Shown here in pieces: positions 37,039-46,000 of a stretch of 64,000 nucleotides of DNA (positions are counted from its first letter, which is position 1; every line of letters begins with the position of its first letter). Where the stretch lies: positions 1 through 64,000 of the forward strand of contig NZ_WIXN01000002.1 of NCBI RefSeq assembly GCF_010994035.1. The letters are read 5' to 3'. Source of the stretch: Virgibacillus aidingensis. Its GTDB lineage: Bacteria; Bacillota; Bacilli; Bacillales; Amphibacillaceae. The position numbers and the translations under genes were made by a program. Under the pieces are notes generated by a model. The model saw only the letters and a list, made by a program, of their open reading frames with translations, was not told where the DNA came from and did not search any database.

Positions 37039-37881
37039 ATGCCAATGAGTAGTGTTACAGAAGCAATTGATATCATTGGAAATACTAAACTGCCGAATAA
37101 AAGGAAGTCAGGTCCGGACGTTTTGAAACGGGTTGTCTATGATACAACGGATTTAAATCTGTGGTACGGCGATAATCATGCATTAAAAGAAATTAATTTA
37201 CCAATGTATGAGAAGGAAGTAACAGCCATTATCGGGCCATCAGGCTGCGGAAAATCCACCTATATTAAGACATTAAACCGAATGGTCGAGCTCGTGCCCA
37301 ATGTCCGCATTACCGGCACGATCAGGTATAACGGCCAAAGCATTCTCAACAATTCATTTAAGGTGGAAGAACTGAGATCGCGTGTCGGAATGGTATTTCA
37401 AAAACCAAATCCATTTCCGAAATCCATTTATGAAAATGTAGCCTACGGTGCAAGAATACACGGCATTCGCGATAAAAAAGTACTTGATCAGATCGTGGAA
37501 AAGAGCTTGAAAGATGCAGCTCTATGGGATGAAGTCAAAGATCGTCTGAAAAAAAATGCAAACAGCCTTTCCGGCGGTCAGCAGCAGCGCCTTTGCATTG
37601 CCCGCTGCCTGGCAATCGAACCCGATGTAATCCTAATGGATGAGCCGACATCGGCGCTGGATCCAAGATCAACAGCAAAAGTAGAAGAACTTGTACAGAA
37701 CATGAAGCAAAAATATTCCATAGTAATGGTGACACACAACATGCAGCAAGCAGCGCGTATTTCCGACAGAACCTCCTTCTTTTTGAATGGCGAGGTTGTG
37801 GAATACGATTATACCGAGGCACTTTTTAATCATCCTGGTGATAAGCGTACAGAGGATTATATCTCTGGAAGATTTGGATAA
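37039..37881 (+). CDS. pstB: Phosphate ABC transporter ATPase, second PstB
   Basis: A 280-aa ATPase of the high-affinity phosphate importer. Walker [13 protein letters not shown], signature [17 protein letters not shown], Walker [13 protein letters not shown] and the switch His in VTHNM are all intact. A 35-residue N-terminal extension ([13 protein letters not shown]...) distinguishes it from the other PstB. GGAGTGAA precedes the ATG. It is alone on the plus strand, convergent with pstSCAB, under its own copy of the Pho promoter. B. subtilis has two PstB genes in tandem (pstBA, pstBB). Here they are split. Confidence 0.95.
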   Translation: MPMSSVTEAIDIIGNTKLPNKRKSGPDVLKRVVYDTTDLNLWYGDNHALKEINLPMYEKEVTAIIGPSGCGKSTYIKTLNRMVELVPNVRITGTIRYNGQSILNNSFKVEELRSRVGMVFQKPNPFPKSIYENVAYGARIHGIRDKKVLDQIVEKSLKDAALWDEVKDRLKKNANSLSGGQQQRLCIARCLAIEPDVILMDEPTSALDPRSTAKVEELVQNMKQKYSIVMVTHNMQQAARISDRTSFFLNGEVVEYDYTEALFNHPGDKRTEDYISGRFG

Positions 37882-38431
37882 GCAGCAGTGTAAAATAAGG
37901 GAGAAGCAATTGTGATTATTGTTTCTCCCTTATTTTTTATGCACTCTCTCTTGTCAAATATTACAAAGAGAAAAAAGTTGCAATATGAAAAAGCACCCTC
38001 TTTATTAGCGGGTGACTTTGCGCAAATCCTGGTTATATGTACACACATCCCTTTCGGCATCAATCAAGCAGAAAGAGACATGTTTATTAGGTCAAGGTGG
38101 AGTAAAAGGTTTTCCGAATCGTTCCTAGGCCACAGAAGACCAGAGAAGCAGGAGAGGTTTTGCCCAATAAAAGTGCATACCAGAACAGCATATTGGAACC
38201 CTGTATGAGACAGGTTCTTGTTCTTACCGCCAAAGAACAATCAATTATTAAGAGGTGCTTTGGCAGCTAAGAAAACATCAACCTTCCTGATACCTGGAAT
38301 ATGCTGCGTATTGATTGTATAAGCACAATTGAGCTTGGCGATAAGTCAGGTTTTCTGCTGTTTCCTTCTTTCAGCTGTATAATAGTTATGATAAACCTAA
38401 CGATTAAGCTGCTTATAATCGAAAAAGTGAC
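37882..38431. other. Region between convergent pstB genes
   Basis: A strong terminator starts it (37894-37934). The remaining roughly 500 bp hold no convincing gene. A short plus-strand frame near 38170-38275 (QVLVLTAKEQSIIKRCF) is protein-like but not identified, and could be a gene or transposase remnant. Confidence 0.4.
37894..37934. terminator. Strong terminator after the second pstB
   Basis: AATAAGGGAGAAGCAAT pairs with ATTGTTTCTCCCTTATT, followed by TTTTT on the plus strand and preceded by a short A-run, so it is partly bidirectional. Confidence 0.85.
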
Positions 38432-39205
38432 CTACCCAAATTTCCCTGTTATATAATCTTTCGTTTGCTTTTCTTTTGGGTTCGTAAATAATTGATTTGT
38501 TTCATCCGTTTCAACAACATAACCATTAAGGAAAAACGCCGTTTTATCTGATATCCGTGCTGCCTGCTCCATATTATGGGTGACAATCACTACAGTATAA
38601 TTTTGCTTTAGCTCATTAATTAACGCTTCCACTTTTGTTGTGGAGCCCGGGTCCAGCGCTGATGTCGGTTCATCCATTAATATAACTTCCGGCTTAATCG
38701 CCGCTACCCGCGCAATACAAAGTCTTTGTTGTTGTCCACCGGAAAGACTCATGGCATTATCGTTCAATCTGTCCTTCACTTCATCCCACAGGGCTGCTTG
38801 CCGCAAACTTTCCTCAACAATACCCATAAGTTCTTTTTTATTCTTTAATCCATGTGCTCTGGGGCCGTAGGAAACATTATCAAAAATACTTATCGGAAAT
38901 GGATTCGGCTTTTGAAAAACCATTCCGATTGACTTTCTCAATTGAACCACATCAACATCAGGGTCATATATATCCTGACCGCCAATTTGTACGCTTCCTT
39001 TAACACGTGTTTTAGGAATCAAATCATTCATTCTGTTTAATGTCCTTAAAAATGTTGATTTTCCGCAGCCTGATGGACCAATAAGTGCAAAAACTTCATT
39101 TTCTTTTATATCCAATGAAATACTATTCAGCGCATGTGTTTGACCGTAAAAAAAGTCCAATTGTTCAACAGCTATTTTTACATTTCTTTCTTCTTGATTA
39201 ATCAT
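38432..39205 (-). CDS. pstB: Phosphate ABC transporter ATPase PstB
   Basis: A 257-aa ATPase that energises PstCA. Walker [13 protein letters not shown], signature [17 protein letters not shown], Walker [13 protein letters not shown] and DPGSTTK follow the family pattern. It is the last gene of pstS-pstC-pstA-pstB on the minus strand, 26 bp after pstA. It is clearly similar to the plus-strand pstB at 37039 and probably arose by duplication, but lacks that protein's N-terminal extension. Confidence 0.96.
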   Translation of the reverse strand: MINQEERNVKIAVEQLDFFYGQTHALNSISLDIKENEVFALIGPSGCGKSTFLRTLNRMNDLIPKTRVKGSVQIGGQDIYDPDVDVVQLRKSIGMVFQKPNPFPISIFDNVSYGPRAHGLKNKKELMGIVEESLRQAALWDEVKDRLNDNAMSLSGGQQQRLCIARVAAIKPEVILMDEPTSALDPGSTTKVEALINELKQNYTVVIVTHNMEQAARISDKTAFFLNGYVVETDETNQLFTNPKEKQTKDYITGKFG

Positions 39206-39231
39206 CTAAAATCTACCCCCTATATCGCTGG

Positions 39232-40101
39232 TCATACAGAAAAGCGTCTGACTAATAATTTGAATAAACCTGCAGCAGCAAAATTAATGATTAATATAAG
39301 AATGATTAGAACAGCTCCTGAACCCATAGCCATTTGCAAATCCCCAGTTTCCATTGCTACCAGGTATAAATGCAGGGCAAGTGTCCTGCCCCCATCAAAT
39401 ATAGATTGAGCAAATAAAAGACTTCCGCCCAGCGTTAATAAAAATGCTGCCGTTTCCCCGATAACACGTCCAATCGACAATATTAAACTGGTTGTAATAC
39501 CCGGCAATGCCAATGGCAATACTATTTTTTTAATCGTATACCATCGTGTCGTACCCAGTGCCAGACTTCCTTCTTTTAACGGATCCGGCACACTCCTGAG
39601 CGCTTCTTCCGAGGCTCGGATAATTACAGGTAAAATCATGATTACTCCCGTTAAAGCACCTGATAAAATGGACCAGCCCCCTGTATAGTCTCTTAAAACA
39701 ATGACAAAGAAAATAAAGCCGAACATCCCAAATACAATAGATGGTACACCTGCTAATAATTCCGTTGCAAATCGGAGAATTTTCTTAAATCGACCTTCGG
39801 GCATGTATTCGTTTAAATAAACTGCTGTCCCCACCCCGATAGGCGTTGCAATAATCATAACAAGTACAACTAAATAAATTGTTCCTAATATCGCGGGTAA
39901 AACACCGCCTTCAGTTCCCATACTGCGGGGCTCATCAAATAGAAAATCCATACTAATCACGGAAAAACCGTTAAGCATAATATAAAAAACAATTGCAAAG
40001 AGTGTGAGGACTGTTAACGCTGCCGCCAGGCTCAATAAAGTAAAGGCGAAGATTTGATTTCGTTTCACCTTAATCATGTGATTGGGTTTCACTTTGAACA
40101 T
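39232..40101 (-). CDS. pstA: Phosphate ABC transporter permease PstA
   Basis: A 289-aa membrane permease with six helices. PstA signatures include GVGTAVYLNEYMPEG, ELLAGVPSIVFGMFGFI, DPLKEGSLALGTTRWYTIKK (coupling loop) and RVIGETAAFLLTLG. It forms the phosphate channel with PstC. The ribosome site AAGGAGGATTAATCC overlaps the pstC stop, indicating coupling. Confidence 0.95.
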   Translation of the reverse strand: MFKVKPNHMIKVKRNQIFAFTLLSLAAALTVLTLFAIVFYIMLNGFSVISMDFLFDEPRSMGTEGGVLPAILGTIYLVVLVMIIATPIGVGTAVYLNEYMPEGRFKKILRFATELLAGVPSIVFGMFGFIFFVIVLRDYTGGWSILSGALTGVIMILPVIIRASEEALRSVPDPLKEGSLALGTTRWYTIKKIVLPLALPGITTSLILSIGRVIGETAAFLLTLGGSLLFAQSIFDGGRTLALHLYLVAMETGDLQMAMGSGAVLIILILIINFAAAGLFKLLVRRFSV

Positions 40102-40104
40102 GGA

Positions 40105-41025
40105 TTAATCCTCCTTTTTCCTGAGTACTAGCGTGATGGAATTGATAATGATGATAAAGATAAAAAGTATGATCCCCGTTGCAAATAAAGCCTGACGGTG
40201 CTCAGGACCGGCATATCCCATTTCCAGCGCAATATTTCCTGTTAGCGTTCTGACAGGGGCAAAAATACCTTCCCAGCCTGCTTCGGGAATCTGTACGGTA
40301 TTTCCGACTACCATAATAATTGCCATCGTCTCTCCAATTGCCCGGCCAACACCCAGAATGACTGCAGCAAGCACACCGGATTTGGCTGCAGGGACTACCA
40401 CTTTGTATATTGTCTGCCATTTAGATGATCCCAGGGCTAAAGCAGCTTCTTTATATTCATTGGGCACAGCCCGGATTGAATCTGCAGATATGGAAATAAT
40501 TGTGGGCAAAATCATAATCGCTAATATAATTGCTCCAGCAAGCACTGAATAGCCTGTTTGATAACCGGCCGGCAAGTATTCACTCAATGGACCACGTGCT
40601 AAACGCCGAATTACATCCAGCATGACTACCATGCCAAAAAGCCCAATGATAACCGATGGAATACCTTCCATTAACGTGATTGCCGGTCTGATTATCCGCG
40701 CAACTTTAGGAGGTGCTATTTCCACTAAATACACAGCAACAGCAATTCCAATTGGAGCACCGATCAAAATAGCCAGTAAAGTTGCTATCACAGAACCAAC
40801 AATCATTGGGAAGATGCCATACACTTGATTTGACGGATCCCACTCTGTCCCGAAAATAAAATCTGCAATGCCATAGTCAATCATGAAAGGCATTCCTTCG
40901 TTAAAAATAAAAAACGCAATAAGACCTAAAGATGTGATAGCAGTTAAAGCCATGACAAACAGTACTTTTTTGACTATGCCTTCTTCTATATTACTTTTAT
41001 TATTTCTCTCCTTTTGAAACTTCAA
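40105..41025 (-). CDS. pstC: Phosphate ABC transporter permease PstC
   Basis: A permease of about 306 aa with six helices: APIGIAVAVYLVEIAPPKV, TLMEGIPSVIIGLFGM, PNEYKEAALALGSSKWQTIYK and GRAIGETMAIIMVVGN are typical PstC elements. The start is TTG at 41025, with GGAGTGAT 8 bp upstream, which also gives the usual family length. The longer frame to 41097 has no ribosome site. The protein acts with PstA, PstB and the binding lipoprotein PstS. Confidence 0.94.
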   Translation of the reverse strand: MKFQKERNNKSNIEEGIVKKVLFVMALTAITSLGLIAFFIFNEGMPFMIDYGIADFIFGTEWDPSNQVYGIFPMIVGSVIATLLAILIGAPIGIAVAVYLVEIAPPKVARIIRPAITLMEGIPSVIIGLFGMVVMLDVIRRLARGPLSEYLPAGYQTGYSVLAGAIILAIMILPTIISISADSIRAVPNEYKEAALALGSSKWQTIYKVVVPAAKSGVLAAVILGVGRAIGETMAIIMVVGNTVQIPEAGWEGIFAPVRTLTGNIALEMGYAGPEHRQALFATGIILFIFIIIINSITLVLRKKED

Positions 41026-41141
41026 ATCTATCACTCCATGACAGCTCATAAATTTATATGTGAAAAAAGTGTAAAGAACAGGGCAGTCTGATCCCACCCT
41101 GTTCTATTTAAAGCTCTATTTAATTAAGCTTTATTTGAAAA

Positions 41142-42041
41142 TTAGTTAACGGAAATAAATCCATTATCTTCAACGACTTGCTGACCTTCATCGCTGAGAA
41201 CAAAATCAAGGTATGCTTGTGCAACTTCGCTTAATTCAGTTTCTTCATTGGCCACATAATTAAATGGTCTCGATACTGGATAGTCTCCAGCACTGATGCT
41301 TTCTGCAGTCGGCTCCGCGCCGTCAACCAAAAGTCCCTTAACCGTATCATCCATGGCACCTACCGATACATATCCGATAGCATTTGGATCATTAGCTACA
41401 CCTTCTGCAACAGCACCGGTAGAATTTTGAATAAGTGCAGAATCTACTAATTCCGCGTCACCCAGTACGATGTCAGTAAATGCACCTCTTGTTCCTGATC
41501 CATCTTCACGGCTGATTACAACAATGTCTGCATCGTCTCCACCGACTTCTGACCAATTTGTAATCTCTCCGGCAAAGATACTAGTAATATCTTCCAGCGC
41601 TAAATCTGATACAGGGTTGTCCGGGTGAACAATAATTCCAATACCATCAATGGCAATAACCCATTCATCAATACCTGTCTCGTCTTCTTTAATTTCACGG
41701 GATGCTGCTCCGAAATCTGCTGCATTATCTTGTGCAGCTGTCACACCTGCACCTGAACCGCCACCGGAAACTTCTATTCTGGCATCAGGATTTTGTTCCA
41801 TAAAGGCAGCTGCCAGCTCTTCAGAAAGAGGTTGAACTGAAGTTGATCCAGCCATTGTTACCGTACCTTCCAAACCGGACTCTCCATTATTGGAAGCCTC
41901 TTCTGCATTATCAGAAGAAGCGTCATTTTCTTCTGTATTTTCTTCTTCTGTGTTATCTTCCTCAGCGTCTGATCCACATGCAGCGAGTCCAATAACTACT
42001 CCTGCAATCAGCAGGAACAAAAGTACTTTTTTCAATTTCAT
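41142..42041 (-). CDS. pstS: Phosphate-binding lipoprotein PstS
   Basis: A lipoprotein of about 299 aa. The signal peptide MKLKKVLLFLLIAGVVIGLA ends in the lipobox LAAC. A long acidic Glu/Asp/Asn linker (about 25-60) is followed by the phosphate-binding domain: MAGSTSVQPLSEELA, SGGGSGAGVTA, SREDGSGTR and GAVAEGVANDPNAIGYVS. It captures phosphate for PstCAB. GGGAGGAATTAG lies upstream of TTG/ATG. It is first in the operon, under a PhoP-type promoter 50 bp upstream. Confidence 0.96.
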   Translation of the reverse strand: MKLKKVLLFLLIAGVVIGLAACGSDAEEDNTEEENTEENDASSDNAEEASNNGESGLEGTVTMAGSTSVQPLSEELAAAFMEQNPDARIEVSGGGSGAGVTAAQDNAADFGAASREIKEDETGIDEWVIAIDGIGIIVHPDNPVSDLALEDITSIFAGEITNWSEVGGDDADIVVISREDGSGTRGAFTDIVLGDAELVDSALIQNSTGAVAEGVANDPNAIGYVSVGAMDDTVKGLLVDGAEPTAESISAGDYPVSRPFNYVANEETELSEVAQAYLDFVLSDEGQQVVEDNGFISVN

Positions 42042-42081
42042 CAACTAATTCCTCCCTGTGTTGTTGTTAACCTCACTTTCA

Positions 42082-42135
42082 AGTATAGGTGTTGAATGTT
42101 AAGGAAGTTTGTATGTAATGTAAAGTTTATGTAAA
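42082..42135 (-). promoter_or_regulatory. PhoP-box promoter of pstSCAB
   Basis: On the minus strand TTTACA, TTTACA, TACAAA and TTAACA occur with 11-bp period, then 9 bp, then -10 TATACT. A 43-bp core differs by one base from the promoter at 36560-36602. Confidence 0.85.
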
Positions 42136-42512
42136 GTAGTAGGTCTTTTGTCAGCAATAATTTGTTGTGTTAGGGAATGGGTCCTGGAAATGGATGTTAA
42201 CCTGTTTACACATATATGAGAGATTATTTGATTACTTTTGTCCACTGAAGCAACCGGTGATAGTATATTTCGAAAGGATCATCAGCCTGACTCTTATGCG
42301 AAGCCATACATTAGATAAATACTAAAGAGAGCATGGGTGAGTATTGTAATTTGAAACGGCTTGATTCAGGTTGAAATGTTTTATCGGAGAACACCTCCGG
42401 CAGGTATAAGTATGGCTACTTTCATTTCCTATTTATTTAAAATTAAATAAGCGTGATGCTTCCATCCCTGTGATGGCGGAAGTCACGCTTACTCTTATAG
42501 ATAAAAATGCTA
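42136..42512. other. Region between pstS promoter and deacetylase gene end
   Basis: No gene seen. It ends with the terminator of the deacetylase gene (42449-42490: AAGCGTGA/TCACGCTT with an inner CTTCC stem, then a T-rich tract on the minus strand). Confidence 0.5.
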
Positions 42513-43280
42513 TTACTTAGCTTCATTTACATTAAGCAGCTCAGGAATCGTCACAAATTCCATTCCCTCTTGCAGGAGACGGGGAATAATTACATGTAAG
42601 GCATTTACAGTGCCTGATAAATCCATTGTCCAATCACCGCCATCATGCATGAGTATAATAGAACCCGGTGTAGTATTTGCCAGAACGTTCTCTGCAATTA
42701 CTTCAGTGCCCAGCTGCTTCCAATCCAGTGAGTCCACATTCCAAAGAATCTCCGTATTGCCCATCTCTCCCAGCAACTGAACAATTTCCCGATTTAGAGC
42801 TCCGTATGGAGGCCGGAATAACCTGGGACGGAAGCCCAAAATTTGCGTAAGAGCGTCTCCCGCTGCATTTACTTCCCAGTGCACCCTTTCCAGGCTTTCT
42901 TCTGTTAAGTTGGGGTGCCAATACGTATGATTGCCGATGGCATGGCCCTCTGCATGAGTTCTCCTGACAATATCGGTATGTTCTGCTGCCCTCGCCCCCA
43001 TCTGAAAAAAAGTTGCTTTTACCTGATATTCATTTAAAACATTTAATACTTGCGGTGTATAGCGGATATCCGGGCCATCATCAAAAGTCAAGGCCACCTC
43101 ATTTCCTTCAGGGGCCCCCCTTAGATAAACAAGGTTGGGGAACTCTCGCTGTAAAACTGAATTTGCAACTAAACTCGGCTCTCTGCCGATACTTTCCGGC
43201 CCCCCCTCCGGTTGACTTTGAGGTACATCCCTATAAGGAACATTGAAGCTTCTCCATAAATATCCATCAGCATTGTACAT
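42513..43280 (-). CDS. Polysaccharide deacetylase (NodB / CE4 family)
   Basis: A protein of about 255 aa. All CE4 motifs are readable: TFDDGPD (catalytic base and metal Asp), HAIGNHTYWHP (two metal His), RPPYG and IILMHDGG. The start ATG 43280 follows GGAGGCAGCAATAAAT. No clear signal peptide is seen, which is unusual for a peptidoglycan or chitin deacetylase. Cytoplasmic action or non-classical export remains open. It probably de-N-acetylates a cell-wall glycan. It is transcribed alone, with a strong terminator. Confidence 0.88.
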   Translation of the reverse strand: MYNADGYLWRSFNVPYRDVPQSQPEGGPESIGREPSLVANSVLQREFPNLVYLRGAPEGNEVALTFDDGPDIRYTPQVLNVLNEYQVKATFFQMGARAAEHTDIVRRTHAEGHAIGNHTYWHPNLTEESLERVHWEVNAAGDALTQILGFRPRLFRPPYGALNREIVQLLGEMGNTEILWNVDSLDWKQLGTEVIAENVLANTTPGSIILMHDGGDWTMDLSGTVNALHVIIPRLLQEGMEFVTIPELLNVNEAK

Positions 43281-43424
43281 ATTTATTGCTGCCTCCCCAT
43301 CTCCATATTTACCCACATATCCATTACTCTATGAAGATGGTGCGCTGCTAGTTACAGAATGGCTCACGAACAGTAAACTATACGTTTGTGACTACGACTC
43401 ACGGCCTTAAACAGGCTGATCCTT

Positions 43425-43847
43425 TTATAATTCCAATTCTTTCGGTGGTTCTCCCTTTTTATTCATTAATCGTATTCCAGTAGGACGAATTTCCAGTAAA
43501 GTGTAATCAGGATCTTCCGGACCGTCGAAATATAATTTCATATCATCATTCCAAAACTCTTTTTTTAATTCTTCAGACTCATTAAATGCAGCTTTTCCCT
43601 GATATTCTATATATTCATCGCCAAACCCCTCCCCTTCATAGCCAATCAGAATATGTGTATATGGGTTGGCGTCAATTTCTTCGGTTTTATCCGTATTTTT
43701 GTCTGTCGGTGTATACAGGATATTGTCTCTGTGAAAAAAAGTCATATACCTGGAGTGGGGTTTATTATTCTTTACGGTTGCCAGGATGCCTGTATGGCTT
43801 TCATCCAATATTTTTTCAATGCTATTTCTAATCTCTGTTTGGTTCAA
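43425..43847 (-). CDS. Pyridoxamine 5'-phosphate oxidase-like general stress protein (YdaG-like)
   Basis: A 140-aa split-barrel flavin-binding fold protein. GILATVKNNKPHSRYMTFF and LYTPTDKNTDKTEEIDANPY are the family hallmarks. The length equals B. subtilis YdaG, a SigB-dependent general stress protein. Enzyme activity is not established for this group. It is transcribed alone on the minus strand. Confidence 0.85.
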   Translation of the reverse strand: MNQTEIRNSIEKILDESHTGILATVKNNKPHSRYMTFFHRDNILYTPTDKNTDKTEEIDANPYTHILIGYEGEGFGDEYIEYQGKAAFNESEELKKEFWNDDMKLYFDGPEDPDYTLLEIRPTGIRLMNKKGEPPKELEL

Positions 43848-43990
43848 CTGAAATCACTCCTTATACAATATTGATAATAGTATTTGTATCGTTATCAAAA
43901 AATATTATATGGATATATCTTTTTAAAAAAATGGGAATTGACGCAGTTGAATAATAAAAAAACAAATAATTGTTAATAATCCCAGCCCTA

Positions 43991-44190
43991 TTATTCTTCT
44001 GCCGGTTCCACATAATATTCCATCGCCAAATCAAGCCATTTTTACTCATCATCTGTAAAAGATGAAGGCATCATATTTTCAAACTTTTGTATATCTTCTT
44101 CTTCCACATCAGCCAATTAATGCATTAATCTTTAATTCAGCTTCAAGCGTATTATTTTCTAATTCGTCTGTAAGATTATCGAGGAATAGC
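43991..44190 (-). pseudogene. Frame-broken small gene remnant
   Basis: Three successive minus-strand frames give protein-like text that could join: FLDNLTDELENNTLEAELKI, then ADVEEEDIQKFENMMPSSFT, then KWLDLAMEYYVEPAEE before a stop at 43991. Each break is short and the composition (acidic, helical) is consistent across frames, so an old small gene with two frameshifts is the simplest reading. Not identified. The rest of 43848-44307 shows only the hairpin at 44237-44263. Confidence 0.3.
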
Positions 44191-44236
44191 CGGAATAAAT
44201 ATCTAATCCACTTTAAACTATCAGACGCAGGATAAA

Positions 44237-44263
44237 ACCGGGATAAACTATAATTACCCCGGT
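44237..44263 (-). terminator. Terminator after the 49-aa gene
   Basis: ACCGGGGTAA pairs with TTATCCCGGT (one G-T), followed by TTTAT on the minus strand. Confidence 0.6.
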
Positions 44264-44307
44264 TGGTTTCATTTTCTGTATATGGATTGCTTATTAATGT
44301 AATAAAA

Positions 44308-44457
44308 CTACTCCTCTTTTTGGCTCAAATATTCGTTTGGCGCCTCTCCTTCCTGTTGATTATTATTCTTGAATTGACTCTTGCGCCCATTTCTATGCTC
44401 TCCGCTCTGCCTGTTCTTCTTGAACATGTTATTAAATTCTTTCCCTTTATTAACCAT
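44308..44457 (-). CDS. Small hydrophilic protein, 49 aa
   Basis: A short gene from ATG 44457, preceded by the excellent site ACAGGAGGTACCAGC, to TAG 44308. The protein (MVNKGKEFNNMFKKNRQSGE... EYLSQKEE) is rich in Lys, Asn, Gln and Glu, without hydrophobic segments, like many small sporulation or stress proteins of Bacillaceae. Family not recognised. A terminator follows. Confidence 0.6.
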   Translation of the reverse strand: MVNKGKEFNNMFKKNRQSGEHRNGRKSQFKNNNQQEGEAPNEYLSQKEE

Positions 44458-44651
44458 GCTGGTACCTCCTGTAATAGAATTTTTCCTTAGTCTTTGTACA
44501 TGCCGGTATGTTATACGCTCCATTATTTTATAAAGCCCGGGATTTCGCAGATTGTTTAATGGAAAAAACGCAGCATTACAACTTATAGCCTAAACCCTTT
44601 TCAGGCAGGAAACTCTTATTTCTGCCCGCTCAAAAAAGCTCAAATTTCCTC

Positions 44652-44680
44652 TTGTATTACAGCTGACTTTGTACTATACT
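44652..44680 (+). promoter_or_regulatory. Promoter of the GntR-ABC operon
   Basis: TTGTAT, 17-bp spacer, TATACT, about 45 bp before the TTG start. Confidence 0.65.
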
Positions 44681-44699
44681 GCATTACAAGACTAATGCA
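44680..44699. promoter_or_regulatory. Inverted repeat, probable GntR operator
   Basis: TGCATTA-N6-TAATGCA, a perfect 7-bp inverted repeat beginning at the last base of the -10 box, so a bound repressor would block initiation. Confidence 0.6.
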
Positions 44700-44726
44700 C
44701 TGATTCCCAGGAAAGGAGTTGTGGGC

Positions 44727-45113
44727 TTGATTATATCTTCTGACAGTGCCAAACCGATTTATGTTCAGATTGCGGAGTGGATTGAGACAGAGATTTTGAA
44801 TGGCAATCTGAAAGAAAATGATAAAGTGTATTCCCAGTACAAGCTTGCAGAAATGTTTACCATCAATCCTGCAACTGCTGCAAAAGGGCTGAACATGCTG
44901 CATGAGGAAAAAATATTGTATAACAAACGAGGACTCGGGAAATTTGTGACTGCTGAAGCCAGGATGATTATTACCGACAAACGAAAAAACCGGGTTTTAA
45001 AAGGAATGCTTCAGGAAGCAGCCTTGGAAGCGGAGCGGCTGGAGGTCAATGAAGAAGAGTTAATAAATATGCTTCATACTATTTTTAAAGAACGTAAGGG
45101 GGATACAAAGTGA
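44727..45113 (+). CDS. GntR-family regulator, YtrA type
   Basis: About 128 aa: an N-terminal winged helix (PIYVQIAEWIETEILNGNLK, then VYSQYKLAEMFTINPATAAKGL) and a short C-terminal dimerisation region, as in the YtrA subfamily that controls ABC transporters. I choose TTG 44727 because GGAG lies 8 bp upstream. GTG 44721 is too close. It is first of four genes with overlapping ends (ABC ATPase, permease, accessory protein), and the palindrome at its promoter suggests autoregulation. YtrA relatives respond to cell-wall antibiotics. Confidence 0.88.
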   Translation: MIISSDSAKPIYVQIAEWIETEILNGNLKENDKVYSQYKLAEMFTINPATAAKGLNMLHEEKILYNKRGLGKFVTAEARMIITDKRKNRVLKGMLQEAALEAERLEVNEEELINMLHTIFKERKGDTK

Positions 45114-46000
45114 ATGTCATTGAATGCGAAAAACTGACGAAAAAGAGAAGACAGTTAACAGCACTCCAGGATTTATCCTTTTCCATAGAGGAAAACACAA
45201 TTACCGGGCTGATCGGGAGAAATGGCGCCGGTAAAACAACATTACTTAAAATTCTCGCCGGATTTTGGCGTCCTTCTTCAGGAAAAGTTGAGGTTTTTAA
45301 AGAAGATCCGTTTCAAAACCTGTTCATCTCAGCAAATGCTATTTACGTAGATGATCAAATGCGCTATTCCAGCCGATTAACCTTATCGGAAATCTTAACT
45401 GAAGCGGAACGGTTTTATGAAAATTGGGATGCTGAATTGGCGAATAGACTATTTGATTATTTTTCCTTCCATCCAAGACAGGCACATCATCACCTGTCCA
45501 AAGGAAAAATGAGTACTTTTAACATGATTATCGGGCTTGCTTCAAGATGTGCGCTTACCATGTTTGACGAGCCGACGACCGGGATGGATGCAGGCGTACG
45601 AAAGGATTTTTATCGGGCACTGCTTAAAGATTATATTGCAAATCCGAGAACAATCATTATTTCGAGCCATCATTTGGAGGAAATCGAGGATTTGCTGGAA
45701 GATGTGCTGCTGCTTGATGAAGGAAAGAAATATTTTCATTTGCCGATGGATGAATTAAAGGAATATGCAGTTGGAATTTCCGGCAGAACCGAAGTAGTCA
45801 TGCAATGGATGGCAAATAAAGAAGTCATCCACAATGAACAGGTTGGAAACAATGCCACCTATGCGATAGTAAAAAATGACTACTTTTCCATTGATCAGGC
45901 AAAGCAATTGGGAATGGAAGTCTCTCCAGTTTCCGCCAGTGATCTATGTGTCCATCTGACAAGCAGGAGTAAAGGAGGAATCGAAAGTGTCTTTAAATAA
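45110..46000 (+). CDS. ABC transporter ATP-binding protein (YtrB-like)
   Basis: A 296-aa ATPase. Walker A GLIGRNGAGKTT and Walker B ALTMFDEPTTG are intact. The signature is HLSKGKMS in place of the canonical LSGGQ, a known variant in this subgroup. The C-terminal roughly 80 residues are an extra domain. It overlaps the regulator stop (ATGA) and the permease start by 14 bp. It probably drives export or sensing of a lipid-II-binding or other envelope-active compound with the next gene product. Confidence 0.9.
   Translation: MNVIECEKLTKKRRQLTALQDLSFSIEENTITGLIGRNGAGKTTLLKILAGFWRPSSGKVEVFKEDPFQNLFISANAIYVDDQMRYSSRLTLSEILTEAERFYENWDAELANRLFDYFSFHPRQAHHHLSKGKMSTFNMIIGLASRCALTMFDEPTTGMDAGVRKDFYRALLKDYIANPRTIIISSHHLEEIEDLLEDVLLLDEGKKYFHLPMDELKEYAVGISGRTEVVMQWMANKEVIHNEQVGNNATYAIVKNDYFSIDQAKQLGMEVSPVSASDLCVHLTSRSKGGIESVFK

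Noticed and set aside
38061-38400. Possible transposase remnant between the pstB genes
   Set aside because: Short protein-like phrases only. No transposase motif or terminal inverted repeat could be found.
44118-44300. Minus-strand open stretch that reads through the hairpin at 44237-44263
   Set aside because: A+T-rich chance frame through a clear terminator. Only the part downstream of about 44190 was kept as a tentative remnant.
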